A DNA stretch of 64,000 nt, from the NCBI GenBank assembly GCA_022749755.1, contig CM040443.1:13903744-13967743 (forward strand). Direction: 5' to 3'. The DNA is from Azadirachta indica (lineage: Eukaryota; Streptophyta; Magnoliopsida; Sapindales; Meliaceae). The notes beneath the pieces were generated by a model that was given only the letters and a program-made list of their open reading frames with translations, was not told where the DNA came from and ran no database searches. Made by a program: the position numbers and the translations under genes. Below, piece by piece: positions 32,049-43,021 of the stretch (positions are counted from its first letter, which is position 1; every line of letters begins with the position of its first letter).

Positions 32049-33670
32049 TACAATTGTAAATCACAAGATACTGCAGAGTGGGAATACGGGAAATCCACTC
32101 TGGGAGATGCACCTATTTCCAATCTCACAAAGATGTAAATGGCCTTGCCATTTACAATATTGTTTGTCATCATCGTGATCGTGGTTGAGCAAATCAAGTA
32201 GGTCACAGCCTCCAATTTTCAATCGCTCAGAAGATGATAGAAATCTTATACATTGAGGCAGCTGAGAAATCAATCTTGGGCTATATGAAATATCCATTTC
32301 TACAAGAGAACTCTTTGCAGCAACTCCGGTAGAGATTTAAATCATTAATAACTATAAGACTGAGATAGTTTAAGCTAGAGAGCAACGGCAGAGTAAGAGG
32401 CAGAATAAGAGGTTGACAGTTCTGCTGCTGCATCGACACTAGACTTCATCTTCATCTTCATCTACATGCTCAGTGTCTGTTGCAGTGTCTTCATACTCAA
32501 TTCAAATAAATAGAGGTTGTTCAAAGGGGGATACATTGGCGTGCAAGTCAACATAGGGCACCACAATCTTAAGGAAATGAAAGGAGTTCTGCCTTTTCCT
32601 TTATTGTTGTTACCTGATCATCTTCATTATCATTGATCTTCCACCATCGCCATGTCATGTCCATGGGCACTCTCACTTGGCCGAACGCTTTCCTTACAGG
32701 CTTGAATTGATTGATTGCACTCTCAATTTTCCACAAAATTCGATTGTGAGTTCCTTAAGCGATTGGAAGAATGTTGTTGTTGGTGGTGGTGTCAAAATAC
32801 AACTGTTATTAGCTTCTTCAGCTTCTGATATGTACTCTGTACTGAATAAGAATCAAAGAGTCAATGAAAGTAGGGAAGGCAGTTGATCCAATGGCGAAAT
32901 ATTTCGAAAGTTAACACAATGAGATATTTCAATTTGAGTTAGATTTGTCAAGGAAGACATGCAGCCAAAAAACTTCACACTTCCGAGACCAGATATATTT
33001 AATTCTTTCAAATTTGGAGTGGTTTTAGGCCTTCTACCATCATTTCATCATATGTCCTGTATCTTTCGCCTTTTAACAGTATGCACTCAAGATATTGCTT
33101 CTCTTCCAAGCTGGCTTCAACTAAATTAACATTTTCCATGGCCCCAAATACTTTAATTTCTAATGCTCCTTTTACTTGTTTAGCCCATTTAGTTCCCTGA
33201 ACTCATTGTTTATTCTATCCCTCTCAGCTGCCAGGAAAAATGGCAATCTTCGACTGCCCCAATTTACATGGCATACAAGTGAGGGAATCACAACCATCAA
33301 TTTTAAGATAATGGAGACTCACCATTTTTCTCATATCTCTTGGAAGAGATACATACCTTATCTTCCATTTCATTACCACTCATCATCTCTTTCAGCTTAA
33401 GCTGAGTGTAGAAATCAACCAGTAAATCATCAGCATCATAAACCACATCTTTGAGCCTCTGAAGCCAAACTGTCATAGCTGACCCTGCTTCTGGTTGAAC
33501 TACTCTTCAACATCAAGAACACCATTGATAATCTCAACAAAGTCCTTGGGTTTGAAAATCTCGTCTTTGACACCGCAGGTCAATAGGATTTCTTGCAAAG
33601 CTGGGGATCCCAACTCCTCCACAATTCTTCCTATGACGTCAGTCAGAATTAACCTCGGCCATTTCTTTGC
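32049..33670 (-). pseudogene. Second CNL resistance-gene relic, NB-ARC largely missing
   Basis: Read from 33670 on the minus strand, an N-terminal Rx_N remnant includes WLQRLKDVVYDADDLLVDFY and QLKLKEMM (33360-33480), the standard CC-domain EDVID-like segment. The sequence passes, with only about 300 bp between, to LRR-type text: GAMENVNLVEASLEEKQYLE (33060-33140), further degenerate LRRs, and a terminal repeat LPEWISRIPTLQYLVIYNC (32049-32130). P-loop, kinase-2 and GLPLA motifs are not found, so the NB-ARC was deleted. Many stops and frameshifts are present. With the copy at 23349-29047 it marks a former tandem CNL cluster on one strand. Confidence 0.8.
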
Positions 33671-33855
33671 AAACAGAATTTATGCTTAATGAAATTGGTT
33701 TCAAAGGAAGCAATGAAAGAAAGATATGTAAGATCGTAAAAGGAAATGATGAGTGATTGCTTAAGTTATATATTAGCAGTGTCATAAGCATCAATTCATT
33801 TAAGACAAGATAAAGCATCTATCTATCTATCTTTTTTTTTTTTATTTTTATTTTT

Positions 33856-33859
33856 ATTA

Positions 33860-33941
<82 letters not shown>

Positions 33942-33943
33942 TA
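33856..33943. repeat. (ATT)n microsatellite
   Basis: A nearly uninterrupted trinucleotide run of about 26 units after a T-rich tract, long enough to be highly polymorphic. Confidence 0.95.
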
Positions 33944-35568
33944 GATGAGTATCAATTAATGGGTTAATTTCAAAGCATTTGATGGGAAATAACTTAAATT
34001 CCTAAATAAAAAGCAACGCATATCATTATTCCTTACAGGCAATTGTAGCCAAACTCAGAAGCATTTCCTGTAAAACAAGTGTCAAATTAATTAACAATTA
34101 ATGGAACATTCCTATTAATTTTCAGAAGTGTAATGAGATCATTGCTGCAACTTGAGTTAACGAATATACTGTGCTAAGCGTTAGAAAAACAAACCTGCAG
34201 CTTTGGGTTGTCTGTCTGTGGAGCATTTCATCGAATAGTTGATATACAAACTCCAAAACTTGGCCGAAGATTCCTCCCGGCTGTTCGAACTTGGAAGACC
34301 CATAAAACTTTCAGTGGCAGCCATACGTTGCGCCCCCCGTAAACAGTAACCCACTTGCACGAGAAAAAATCTGAAACAAGCGGGCGTGCTGGCAAAATGA
34401 TTTGTCGGCGGACGGGATTGAGTGAACAATGAAGTATTTGGGCTAAAGATTTATGTATTCTTCCTTAACATTTGTACAAAAAGCCCAATATTAACCCAAT
34501 TAACTTAACTTTTAAAATAGTAATCCAATTGATCTAAATTTTAGAATTATATAGATAGTAGTATAATTTTGACCCTTATATAGATATTTTTTAGAATATT
34601 TTTAGAAAGTCAATGCTAACCTTTGAAAGTGTATTATAACATATAATTTTTACCATTTATTATATATAAATTTTTTTATAAATAGATAAGATTTCATTTG
34701 ATTAAAGCAAGCAATCAAATAATAAACTTACATTGTGTAAAATTCTCTTTACTTAAACTCTATGTACTCTCACTTCTCTTTTCATTTAACAGCTTTCAAA
34801 GCTTACTTAGTGAATAGAATTGCTAAACATCGCACGATCAAAATAAGCGAAGAGAGTATAGCCATGACATATAGCTTTAAATACGACATGAATATATGAA
34901 TATGTAATTCAGGGAAACGATTGGGCGAATGCCTCTCTGCACGCAAACTACTTGTTATTTAGTTTTACGTGTTTCCGAAATCTTCTCAGTAAGTTCATTT
35001 GCACGGAGTACAATACCTCGAATCAAGTTCGAATTTCTTACAATATATAATTGCAGGTCCTTTATTCTGAATAAATAATAAACAGGAACCACGTTAATTA
35101 TATTATTCTCCGATACACTAAATTAAAATATTTAAAGAACATAAAATATTAAAATAAGTTATATATTATTTCCTAATATAAATGCACTGAAAAGCTTGAT
35201 ATATTTTTCATTCACATGGTACATAAAGCGGGAAGTAATTTTTATTTTAACTTATAATTTCAAAAAATAACCATAAGTGTTTTTACCCCTATTAAAAAAC
35301 TAACTTTTATTAGACATGTTCGTTTACATCCCTTGCTATTAAGAAAACCAGAAAACAAAATAAAAACATATTCAACTAATTAATTCTACAACACCAAATT
35401 TAACTAATTTCATACTAACTTCAAATGTCTGATCAAGTTCTACTGAATTTAAATATTATTTGCTAATTTAATAAGTTCCAAAGAAAGCAGATACAAACAC
35501 ACAAATTTCTGTACGTATTTTTTCTTTTCTTGAAAGCTAAAAGCTTCAATGGATAGCTTCATCCATGA
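33944..35568. other. Intergenic region between CNL relic 2 and NRPB4
   Basis: A less AT-rich block at 34180-34430 has an open minus-strand frame (82 codons, MFTQSRPPTN...) without recognisable family; it may be the old CNL 5' leader. The rest is AT-rich. The last 100 bp or so before 35568 is probably NRPB4 3' UTR. No other feature is supported. Confidence 0.35.
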
Positions 35569-37576
35569 CTACTCAAACTTCTTTATCAGTGAAAGATCAT
35601 TTAGCATTTTCTCAATGGCCTCATCGTCGTGTGTCCGTCCCCTGGTCTGCATACCAAAGAACTCAATCAATACATATATTTCAGGGAAGTCAGTCATTTT
35701 GTTGGCTGTTTATAAATACATGTGGATGTGGATGTCCACACTTGATAATTGAATAAAATATTGTTTTGCACCATCGAAACTAGCATCATCTATATTGTTT
35801 TGTAGCAGAGAAAGGCAGGGATGAGAATAGTGATTATAGTAACAAAACGGTAAGCAAAAGCAAGGCACAAGTAAAATATACCTTAATAGAAGGTACCATA
35901 GCAACGGCTTCCTCCACAGTTTCAGGGCAAAGGTTTCCAAGCACACAAAGCTGCAGAAAAAAGGAGTATGAGACCATTTAGAAATTTTTTATGTCAGAAC
36001 AAACATAAAAATCCTAGTTCACCAAGTTAAGAGGTGCTTTACCTCGAATTCAGCCAGCTGGTATCTACTAAGGATTCTGAATTTTGGTTAAGATCAACAT
36101 TTTTGATAACAAGATGTGGAATGATTTCAACAAGAGGGAAAACAGTACAAAAAAAAACCCCATCTTTTTGGGGTAATAAATTGCTATGCTAATTCAGTCA
36201 GCTCTTTATAAGCAAAATGATGTCCTTACTCTTACAGTAATATTAGTTGAACAGTTTATCAATTATAAAACAAGGACAACACTTCAAAATTTGAAAAGTA
36301 AATAGTAAACCAAAACAAAACAAATACAATGACACAACAAAACAAGTATGTCATCTTACCTATTTCCAAAATGCCAGTAACTTAGTCAAGCTGAAAATCA
36401 AAACAAGATAAGATACTGTTCCTAAGCAAACAAGCCCTGTGTGCCAAAGATGGAAACATTTATACCAGTTTGGGAAAAAAAATTTTGGTAGCTCATCCGG
36501 TGAGCAAGAGATAAAAAATTTGGGAGCATGCATGAGTTTCAGATTCAAGTATTGTCAACAGCAGAGTAGTGAATAAATAGCAGATGAAACTCTTAAGACT
36601 TCCATAAACTCGAAGGATACTCTCTCACTTGTCTCACAGCATCAGGATTCTTATAGCGACTAAAGCGCTTCACATACTGCAGTGATTTCTCAAAAACTCT
36701 GCAAAAGAAAAGCAAAAATTAAACAATAATTACCAGGTTCAAGAAAAGATGCCCAAGGTATGAAAACTTCTAAAAGTACCCTGCATTGTAGTGAACCAAA
36801 ATCAGACTCTTCCCTAGGTCAAGTATAGAAAAATGCCTTGGAACCTTGAGGCACAAGAGGCAAGGAGCTGGATACAAATTACAAATTCAACCATCTTGTT
36901 ACATGAATTCAATTGGATTTTGATGGCTCTTGATTAAGCAGTTTTTTCACTTATACATAGGTATGTAATTGAATTGATCAAATTTTAACTTCCTACCATA
37001 ATTGCTCATCAGAAGAAACATTCTTCTATTCACAGAGGACTCTTCTTTTCCCTCTTACTCCCAAAACTATATTTTGACACAAATTCAACATTCACCATTG
37101 TAATCACTAATATCTCATGATCAAACAAGCTCCAAATCCCAATAAAAACTTAAATTAGCTAACTTTCAATTCTTCCACGGTTCCCTCAATTGGAAATTAC
37201 TCGCAATCACCACGTTAAATCACTAATTTTCACATCAACTAGATTATTTGGCCCAATTGTAATTTCTAAACCAACTACACTATTTGGCCCCGACAAAATA
37301 GCGATAGCATAAAAAAAGAGTGCGATACTTACTGCGAAACTTGATTCATGGGATCATCAGAAGTCTGCTGAAGCTGTTCATACTTGTGTTCAAGAATCAA
37401 CGCCACTTCGCAATTCATCAAACACTTCGCCTTCAAAAACTCTTGACGAAATAAAGAAAAAGAGACCATCAAACTTCGCAACAAGTACTTGTAATTTCTG
37501 CAAAAGAGCGACAGAAAGAAGACTTACCGTCTCCAATTTTAAGTTCTGCTGCGTTTTCTTCTTCTTCTCCAGACAT
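35569..37576 (-). CDS. NRPB4: DNA-directed RNA polymerase II subunit RPB4
   Basis: Six exons on the minus strand: 37576-37528, 37441-37333, 36698-36621, 36075-36042, 35950-35882, 35646-35569. All have GT/AG junctions and the frame closes to 138 aa, equal to the usual plant length. Landmarks are MSGEEEENAAELKIGDEF, LMNCEVALILEHKYEQLQQ, FEKSLQYVKRFSRYKN, ILSRYQLAEFELCVLGNLCP and the conserved end LNDLSLIKKFE. RPB4 pairs with RPB7 to form the stalk of RNA polymerase II in the nucleus, acting in initiation and mRNA fate. The Pol IV/V paralogue (NRPD4/E4) is longer and more divergent, so Pol II is the better call. The 34-bp exon 4 is the smallest. A telo-box lies just upstream. No damage is seen. 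Confidence 0.96.
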
Positions 37577-37596
37577 AACTGAAAGTTCGCGCTAGC

Positions 37597-37604
37597 TAGG
37601 GTTT
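37597..37604 (-). promoter_or_regulatory. Telo-box in the NRPB4 leader/promoter
   Basis: The minus strand reads AAACCCTA 21 bp upstream of the start codon. This interstitial telomere motif is frequent in promoters and leaders of plant translation and transcription housekeeping genes. Confidence 0.5.
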
Positions 37605-37729
37605 CAGATGGAAATTAATTTAATTTTTGTTTTGAAGAACTCACTTTCCCGTTCATGTCATATATGAGGTACTATTTGAAACCTGCCCTGAGGATTTAGA
37701 AAGTACACACTTAATATCACAAACCTCCG

Positions 37730-38880
37730 CGGACAATTTGGGCCGGGACACGGGCCGAATTTTTTATTAAAATGTTTGGGTCGGGTACGGCCCTGGAAAA
37801 TCATACCCGATTGAAAAATATCCGGATCCGGGATGGATTTCCACCCGACCCATATCCGCTCTCACCAGAAAAATTCAAATAATTTTGGATAATTACACAT
37901 AGATCTATTATTTTTAAAAAATGATTATAAAAATTTTATTTTTTCTATTTTATTAAAATCCTTAAAAAAATTTATAACTTTTTAATTTAGTCAATTAAAT
38001 CCTTTATAAATTATAATGATTATTGTAAGAATTTTTATGATATTATTTTAATGATAAATGAATTGGTAATTTTACATATAAATTTTGTTATTATTATCGA
38101 AAAATTAAAAAGTTATATTTTGTATTAAAAAATTAGTGATTGATGATATATTTCTTTAATAATAAATTAAAAAATTAATAATTATAAAAGATAATTTTTA
38201 TTAAATACTTTAAATATGTATTTAAGTCAATAAATTTAATATTTTTTCAATATGTATGTTAACTTCTATACTGGTAAATTATTATAAAATTGAATTATTA
38301 TATTTTTTTAAATCGAAATTCTTAATTATACATGCACACAAATGATAATTACTCCTTCTCACAATCACCCTCTATCCATCGGAAGTGAGAATAATTTCTG
38401 TAAACAAGAATCACTTGATAATTATTATAATTTTTTATTTTTATGATTTTATTAACTTTTGGTATTATTTTTGTGATATTTGAAATTTTGATCACTATAC
38501 TCTTGGATCATCATATTGGAGAATTAACATAAAATATATATAAAATAATTTTATAATTTAAAATAATTTAAATTTAGTAATTATAATTACCTATACATAA
38601 TTAAATATGTATTCTAAATTGAATAATTTTATTTAAATATTTTAATTACCCATACATAATTAAGCATGTATTCTTAATTAGACAATTTTATTTACATATT
38701 TTAGTAAATTAAATAACTTTTAATAATTTAACATTTTCTTATAAATTATTAAAAATTGTTGGATTTGAAAAATAGATTTAAACAACTTTCAATAATTGGA
38801 TTGGATTTGAATATATATCAGACTTAAATAACTTAAATAACTTTTAATAATTGGATTTAAAACAATGAGTTTTGATAAAA
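37730..38880. repeat. AT-rich dispersed repeat, copy 1 (hAT-like left end)
   Basis: Starts with GC-rich sequence (AATTTGGGCCGGGACACGGG) reminiscent of plant hAT termini, then long AT-rich sequence matching 39500-40500 (for example AATTCAAATAATTTTGG, TGGTAATTTTACATATAAA, CACTCTT/ACTCCTT-TCTCACAATC). The right end is unclear and no coding sequence is present. Confidence 0.5.
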
Positions 38881-39460
38881 TAAAAATAATCAATTGATGT
38901 CGAACAAAATAATCAATTTATAGTTAATGAATTAATTTTTTTTAATATAGCAATAAATATTAACAAAGACCAAAAAAATAACAAAATACAATATAATTTA
39001 TATAATCTTTGTTTTTTATTTTCTCAATTTAATTATAATATGTATACTTTTATTTTCTTTTTAAAAGAATAATTAATGAGCTTAAAATTATAAGTTTAAG
39101 CTTGAATTTCATAAAAATAAAATGAGCAAAAATAATGGGCCTACTAGAATTTACCTGCTGGATATTAAAAAATAGGTAAGATTAATAAAAAATTATGGTC
39201 TTTGTATTAATTAGTGAATGAGTTTAGTAAATTTATGGATTTAATAATAACCAACTATTAGTCATATAGTAATCTAACAATAACTAATTAGTTACAAAAT
39301 GAGCCATATATTTATTATTTGAAACGGCTTATATCTAGTCCATCCCTATTTTGAAAAAATGGGGATGGATTGTGTATGAGCTTTTTTTTTTTTTTGTTAC
39401 AAATTGGGTATTAACCAAATATGAGAGTCCTCGACCATCTTTACTCAATGCTGTTGTTGC
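38881..39460. other. AT-rich spacer between the two repeat copies
   Basis: No gene or recognisable element. A T15 tract lies at 39382-39396. Confidence 0.4.
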
Positions 39461-40500
39461 CATAGAGATGGCAAAAAAGCCCACAAACCCAATGTTTTTC
39501 ATAAAAACGAGTATTGGGTCAAGTACTCCGATTAAAAATGGCCAAGTACAGGATGGACCTCTCCACCCTTCCATTAGCCGCTGCCCGCAAAAAATATTCA
39601 AATAATTTTAGATAATTACATATAGATCCATATTTTTAACAAAATATAATAAAAATTTTATATTTTTATTTTAATCAAAAAAATCCTTCAAAAGTTTAAA
39701 TTTTTTTTAATTTATTCAATTAAATACTTTTATAAATTATGATAATTGTTGTGAGGATTTTTATTATATTATTTTGATAATAAATAAATTGGTAATTTTA
39801 CATATAAAAAATTATTTATTATTATCAAAAATATTGAAAAATTAGATTTGTATTAAAAAATTGGTGATTGATAATATATTTCTTTTATAATAAATTAAAA
39901 GATTAATAATTGTAAAAGCTAATTTTTATTAAATACTTTAAATACATATTCAAGTTAATAAATTTAATACTTTTTTAATATTCATGTTAATTTTAGTACT
40001 AGTAAATTATTATAAAATTAAATTATATATTTTTTAAAATCCTAAATTCTTAATTTATATAACACACATTATAACTAAACACTCTTTCTCACAATCCTCC
40101 TCCATATAATGCAGGTGAAAATAATTTTCGCAAACAGGAATCACTTAATAATTTAAATAGTTTTTTATTTTTATAATTTTACTAATTTTTGCTATTATTT
40201 TTGTGACACTTGAAATTTTGAGCACCATACTCTTCAATTATCATATTGGAGAATTTAACATTTAATATATATATTAAAAAAATTTATAATTTAAAATAAT
40301 TTAGATTTAGCAATAATTAAATATGTATTTTTAGTTAGACAATTTTATTTAAATATTTTAATGAATTAAATAACTTCTAATGATTTAACATTTTCTTATA
40401 AATTATATCAATTATTAAAAGTTATTGAATTTGGAAAATAGATTTAAATAATTTTTAATAATCGGATTGGATTTGAATATATATGATTTAAATAATTTAA
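39461..40500. repeat. AT-rich dispersed repeat, copy 2
   Basis: Begins near TAGAGATGGCAAAAAAGCCC, a hAT-like terminus, and parallels copy 1 at an offset of about 1.7 kb with several indels. The overlapping short frames at 39335-39605 lie in the terminal part of the repeat and are not genes. Confidence 0.5.
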
Positions 40501-40543
40501 ATAAGATCATCTATTTTTAAACTTTAGAAATTTAAGGCTTAGG

Positions 40544-41960
40544 TAGAGGTGGCCAAATAGGTGGACCGGCTCAAGTCTAGCATAGACAAGGCCATAACAG
40601 TGTTGAGAAGGCTCGACACTACTCACGAGCTGAGCTAAGAAAAAAGGCTCACGTGCTAGGCCACTCTACTATCTAGGCCTATTGTTTAGCCCCTAAACAG
40701 TAATATTGACTCAACTAATAGTTACAACTAGTGTTCATTATTAACTAATAAAATTAATTTTAAATAATAAAATTGAAATTATAAAATTATTAAAATAAAA
40801 TTTAATACAAATTTAATTTCTTATGCAATTTTGGTTAACAAAAGTTATATGATATTTTGAATTTAAATCTAAAAATGTAAAATTTTAAATGGATCAAATA
40901 TAAATTTTTAATTTTATAACTATATTGAACTTATATAGTAATTATATTATACTTTTACTCAATTTCAATTTCAATTTCAACTTACCTAAAATAGAAAGAT
41001 AAGCAGGATTTATTTTTGTTTTGTAAGTTTGTAATTTGTAATATTTATTTGTATTGTTAAATGTATTTTATTATTTAGATCTAAAACAAAATGAAGTAAA
41101 AATGATTAAATGTAAAATTTGTACTTTGTGATTCATAACATTGAAAAATGAAAAATAAAAATTTCTCCCCTAATTCAATTAATTAATTATTTAATTACAA
41201 AATAAATTAAGAATTAACACAATTTACATAAATTTTAGATTTCTTAAATTTAAATCTAAAAAATAAAAAAACTTGAATTTTAAATGAATAAAAGATAAGT
41301 TTTTAATTTTGATTGTTATACTATATAGAATTTGCATAAATTTTTTAGTAAACATTGTGAAATGACGATTGACAATTGTTTCTAAATTAATTTACAACTT
41401 TGTATATTTTGTTTAGAAAAATAAGAGTATAATAAATTGATGATTTTTAACGTCTTTACTTTATATTAATGATAACTAAGTATGATATATAATCATATTA
41501 TGAATTTATAATTTTATATGTATGAATATATAAAATATTTAATTATATTACGATAAAAATACAATTTGTTATCTTATTTTGTTATAAATTGTAATTATTT
41601 ATTCAAAATTTTAATTTAATAGTAAAAAATAACTATCGTTCATTTATTATTTATTAAATATATTATTATTTTTAAACTTGTTTAATTTATTATTATTTTT
41701 AATTCAACAAATTATTTATTATTTAACAAAATTTTATTTATTTAACTTAATTTTCAATCTTTAAGATGTAAAAAAATATTAATAATAGTAATTTACTATT
41801 AATACTAAGTCACTATTTATTAATAATATTTATTGATTCAAATTAATAGTGTTCATATGTTTCGTACGGTCCATATGAACTTGTAGGTTATACTACACTT
41901 ACTTATTTTATTGTACTTGTCGTGTTAGCCTAACACGAGAGCCCATGTGAGCCATCTTTA
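40544..41960. mobile_element. Non-autonomous hAT element, 1.4 kb
   Basis: The left terminus TAGAGGTGGCC and inverted right terminus TAAAGATGGC agree. The flanking 8-bp sequences GGCTTAGG (40536-40543) and GCCTTAGG (41961-41968) match at 7 of 8 positions, as expected for a hAT target duplication. GC-rich ends enclose an AT-rich interior without open frames. Confidence 0.75.
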
Positions 41961-42005
41961 GCCTTAGGGTTGTGGAATTGGTCGGGTTAAAGGGGCTTAT
42001 AGCTG

Positions 42006-42278
42006 ATGTTGATTTCTAATGTACTTTGCATGAGAGTGCTATGTCTTATTAATTCTTGTAGGCCACATTATCTGGGAAGTTCGAAGGAATTGTTGTGGAG
42101 GAATTCCAAAGAGTATCAATGTGCTAAAATGTGTGCTGCTATGTTGGCTGCAAAACACCCTGACTTGGAATTTGCGATATTTGGAATATTAAAGGTTTTC
42201 GCAACAAGCCAAGCATTGGGTGGTCACAAAGTCACAAAGTCAAATATGGTAATTAGGGGTATTATTGCTATTTTATAA
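42006..42278 (+). other. Unrecognised exon-like open frame
   Basis: A 90-codon frame whose part after an acceptor-like TTCTTGTAG (42052-42060) has a less AT-rich, protein-like composition (CAAMLAAKHPDLEFAIFGIL). I do not recognise a family, and no neighbouring exons were found. It could be a stranded exon of a gene broken by the adjacent hAT and MITE, or chance. Confidence 0.2.
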
Positions 42279-42390
42279 TAAAGTGTTAATTAAATAATAA
42301 TCAAGGGGAGCTTTGTGATACAAAGCTGAAACCTTCTAACAAGGTGATATTTTTCGAAACCTTAGGGAAGGTTTTTCATAATACCCCTAT
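42254..42390. repeat. Small MITE-like inverted-repeat element
   Basis: TAGGGGTATTAT at the left and its complement ATAATACCCCTA at the right enclose about 110 bp. It is followed by a (TA)n run at 42395-42418. Short terminal inverted repeats and size suggest a MITE; the superfamily is undetermined. Confidence 0.45.
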
Positions 42391-42956
42391 CATATATATA
42401 TATATATATATATATATAGTTTTTGCTCTCCTTGTTATTGAAGGAGATGGATGGGTTGTATTCGAAGTAATTAATGATAAATTATAGGAAGGCGTTTTAT
42501 GTTAAGCTTAATTAAAGTTGAATACATATAATATTAATTTGTAACAATTTGATACCTTTTAGTCAACAACATATTCTATAAATTTTTATAAAATGATATT
42601 AAGAGCCCAATTAAAATTACTGTTAGAGAAGTTAAAAGTAATTTTGAATTGTTAATTTATTTAAGCCTATTTTAAAAATTAATTTTATTTTTACAAGTAA
42701 TTCTAAATATATGACTATATAAATATAAACTTAAAATTTTTAAAAATTATAAAATAATCTATTTCTTGTTGTGCTTAAAAATAATTAATTATAAAGAGAA
42801 CATATTAATTAGTTTTTAGTAAGTTCAATTTAAAAAATATTGTGAGTTTTGAAAACTATTTTTGCATGTTTAGTAAATTTTAATATTAGATAAGTTTTTG
42901 TATAAAAGAAAAAGTAAAAAAGTAATAAAATGAGGAAAATATAAGTTTTAATAATT
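42391..42956. other. AT-rich spacer
   Basis: Contains a (TA)n tract and no recognisable gene or element before the target duplication at 42948-42956. Confidence 0.4.
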
Positions 42957-42989
42957 GGCGTTATTTTTGACCATACCTCACATTTGTTG

Positions 42990-43021
<32 letters not shown>

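Noticed and set aside
34181..34429. 82-codon minus-strand frame with gene-like composition
   Set aside because: No recognisable domain and no continuation in neighbouring exons; more likely leader sequence of the CNL relic.
36360..36548. 62-codon minus-strand frame within the NRPB4 locus
   Set aside because: It lies entirely in NRPB4 intron 3.
39335..39605. Overlapping 84-88 codon frames on both strands
   Set aside because: Both lie across a T15 tract and the hAT-like repeat terminus and show no family signature.
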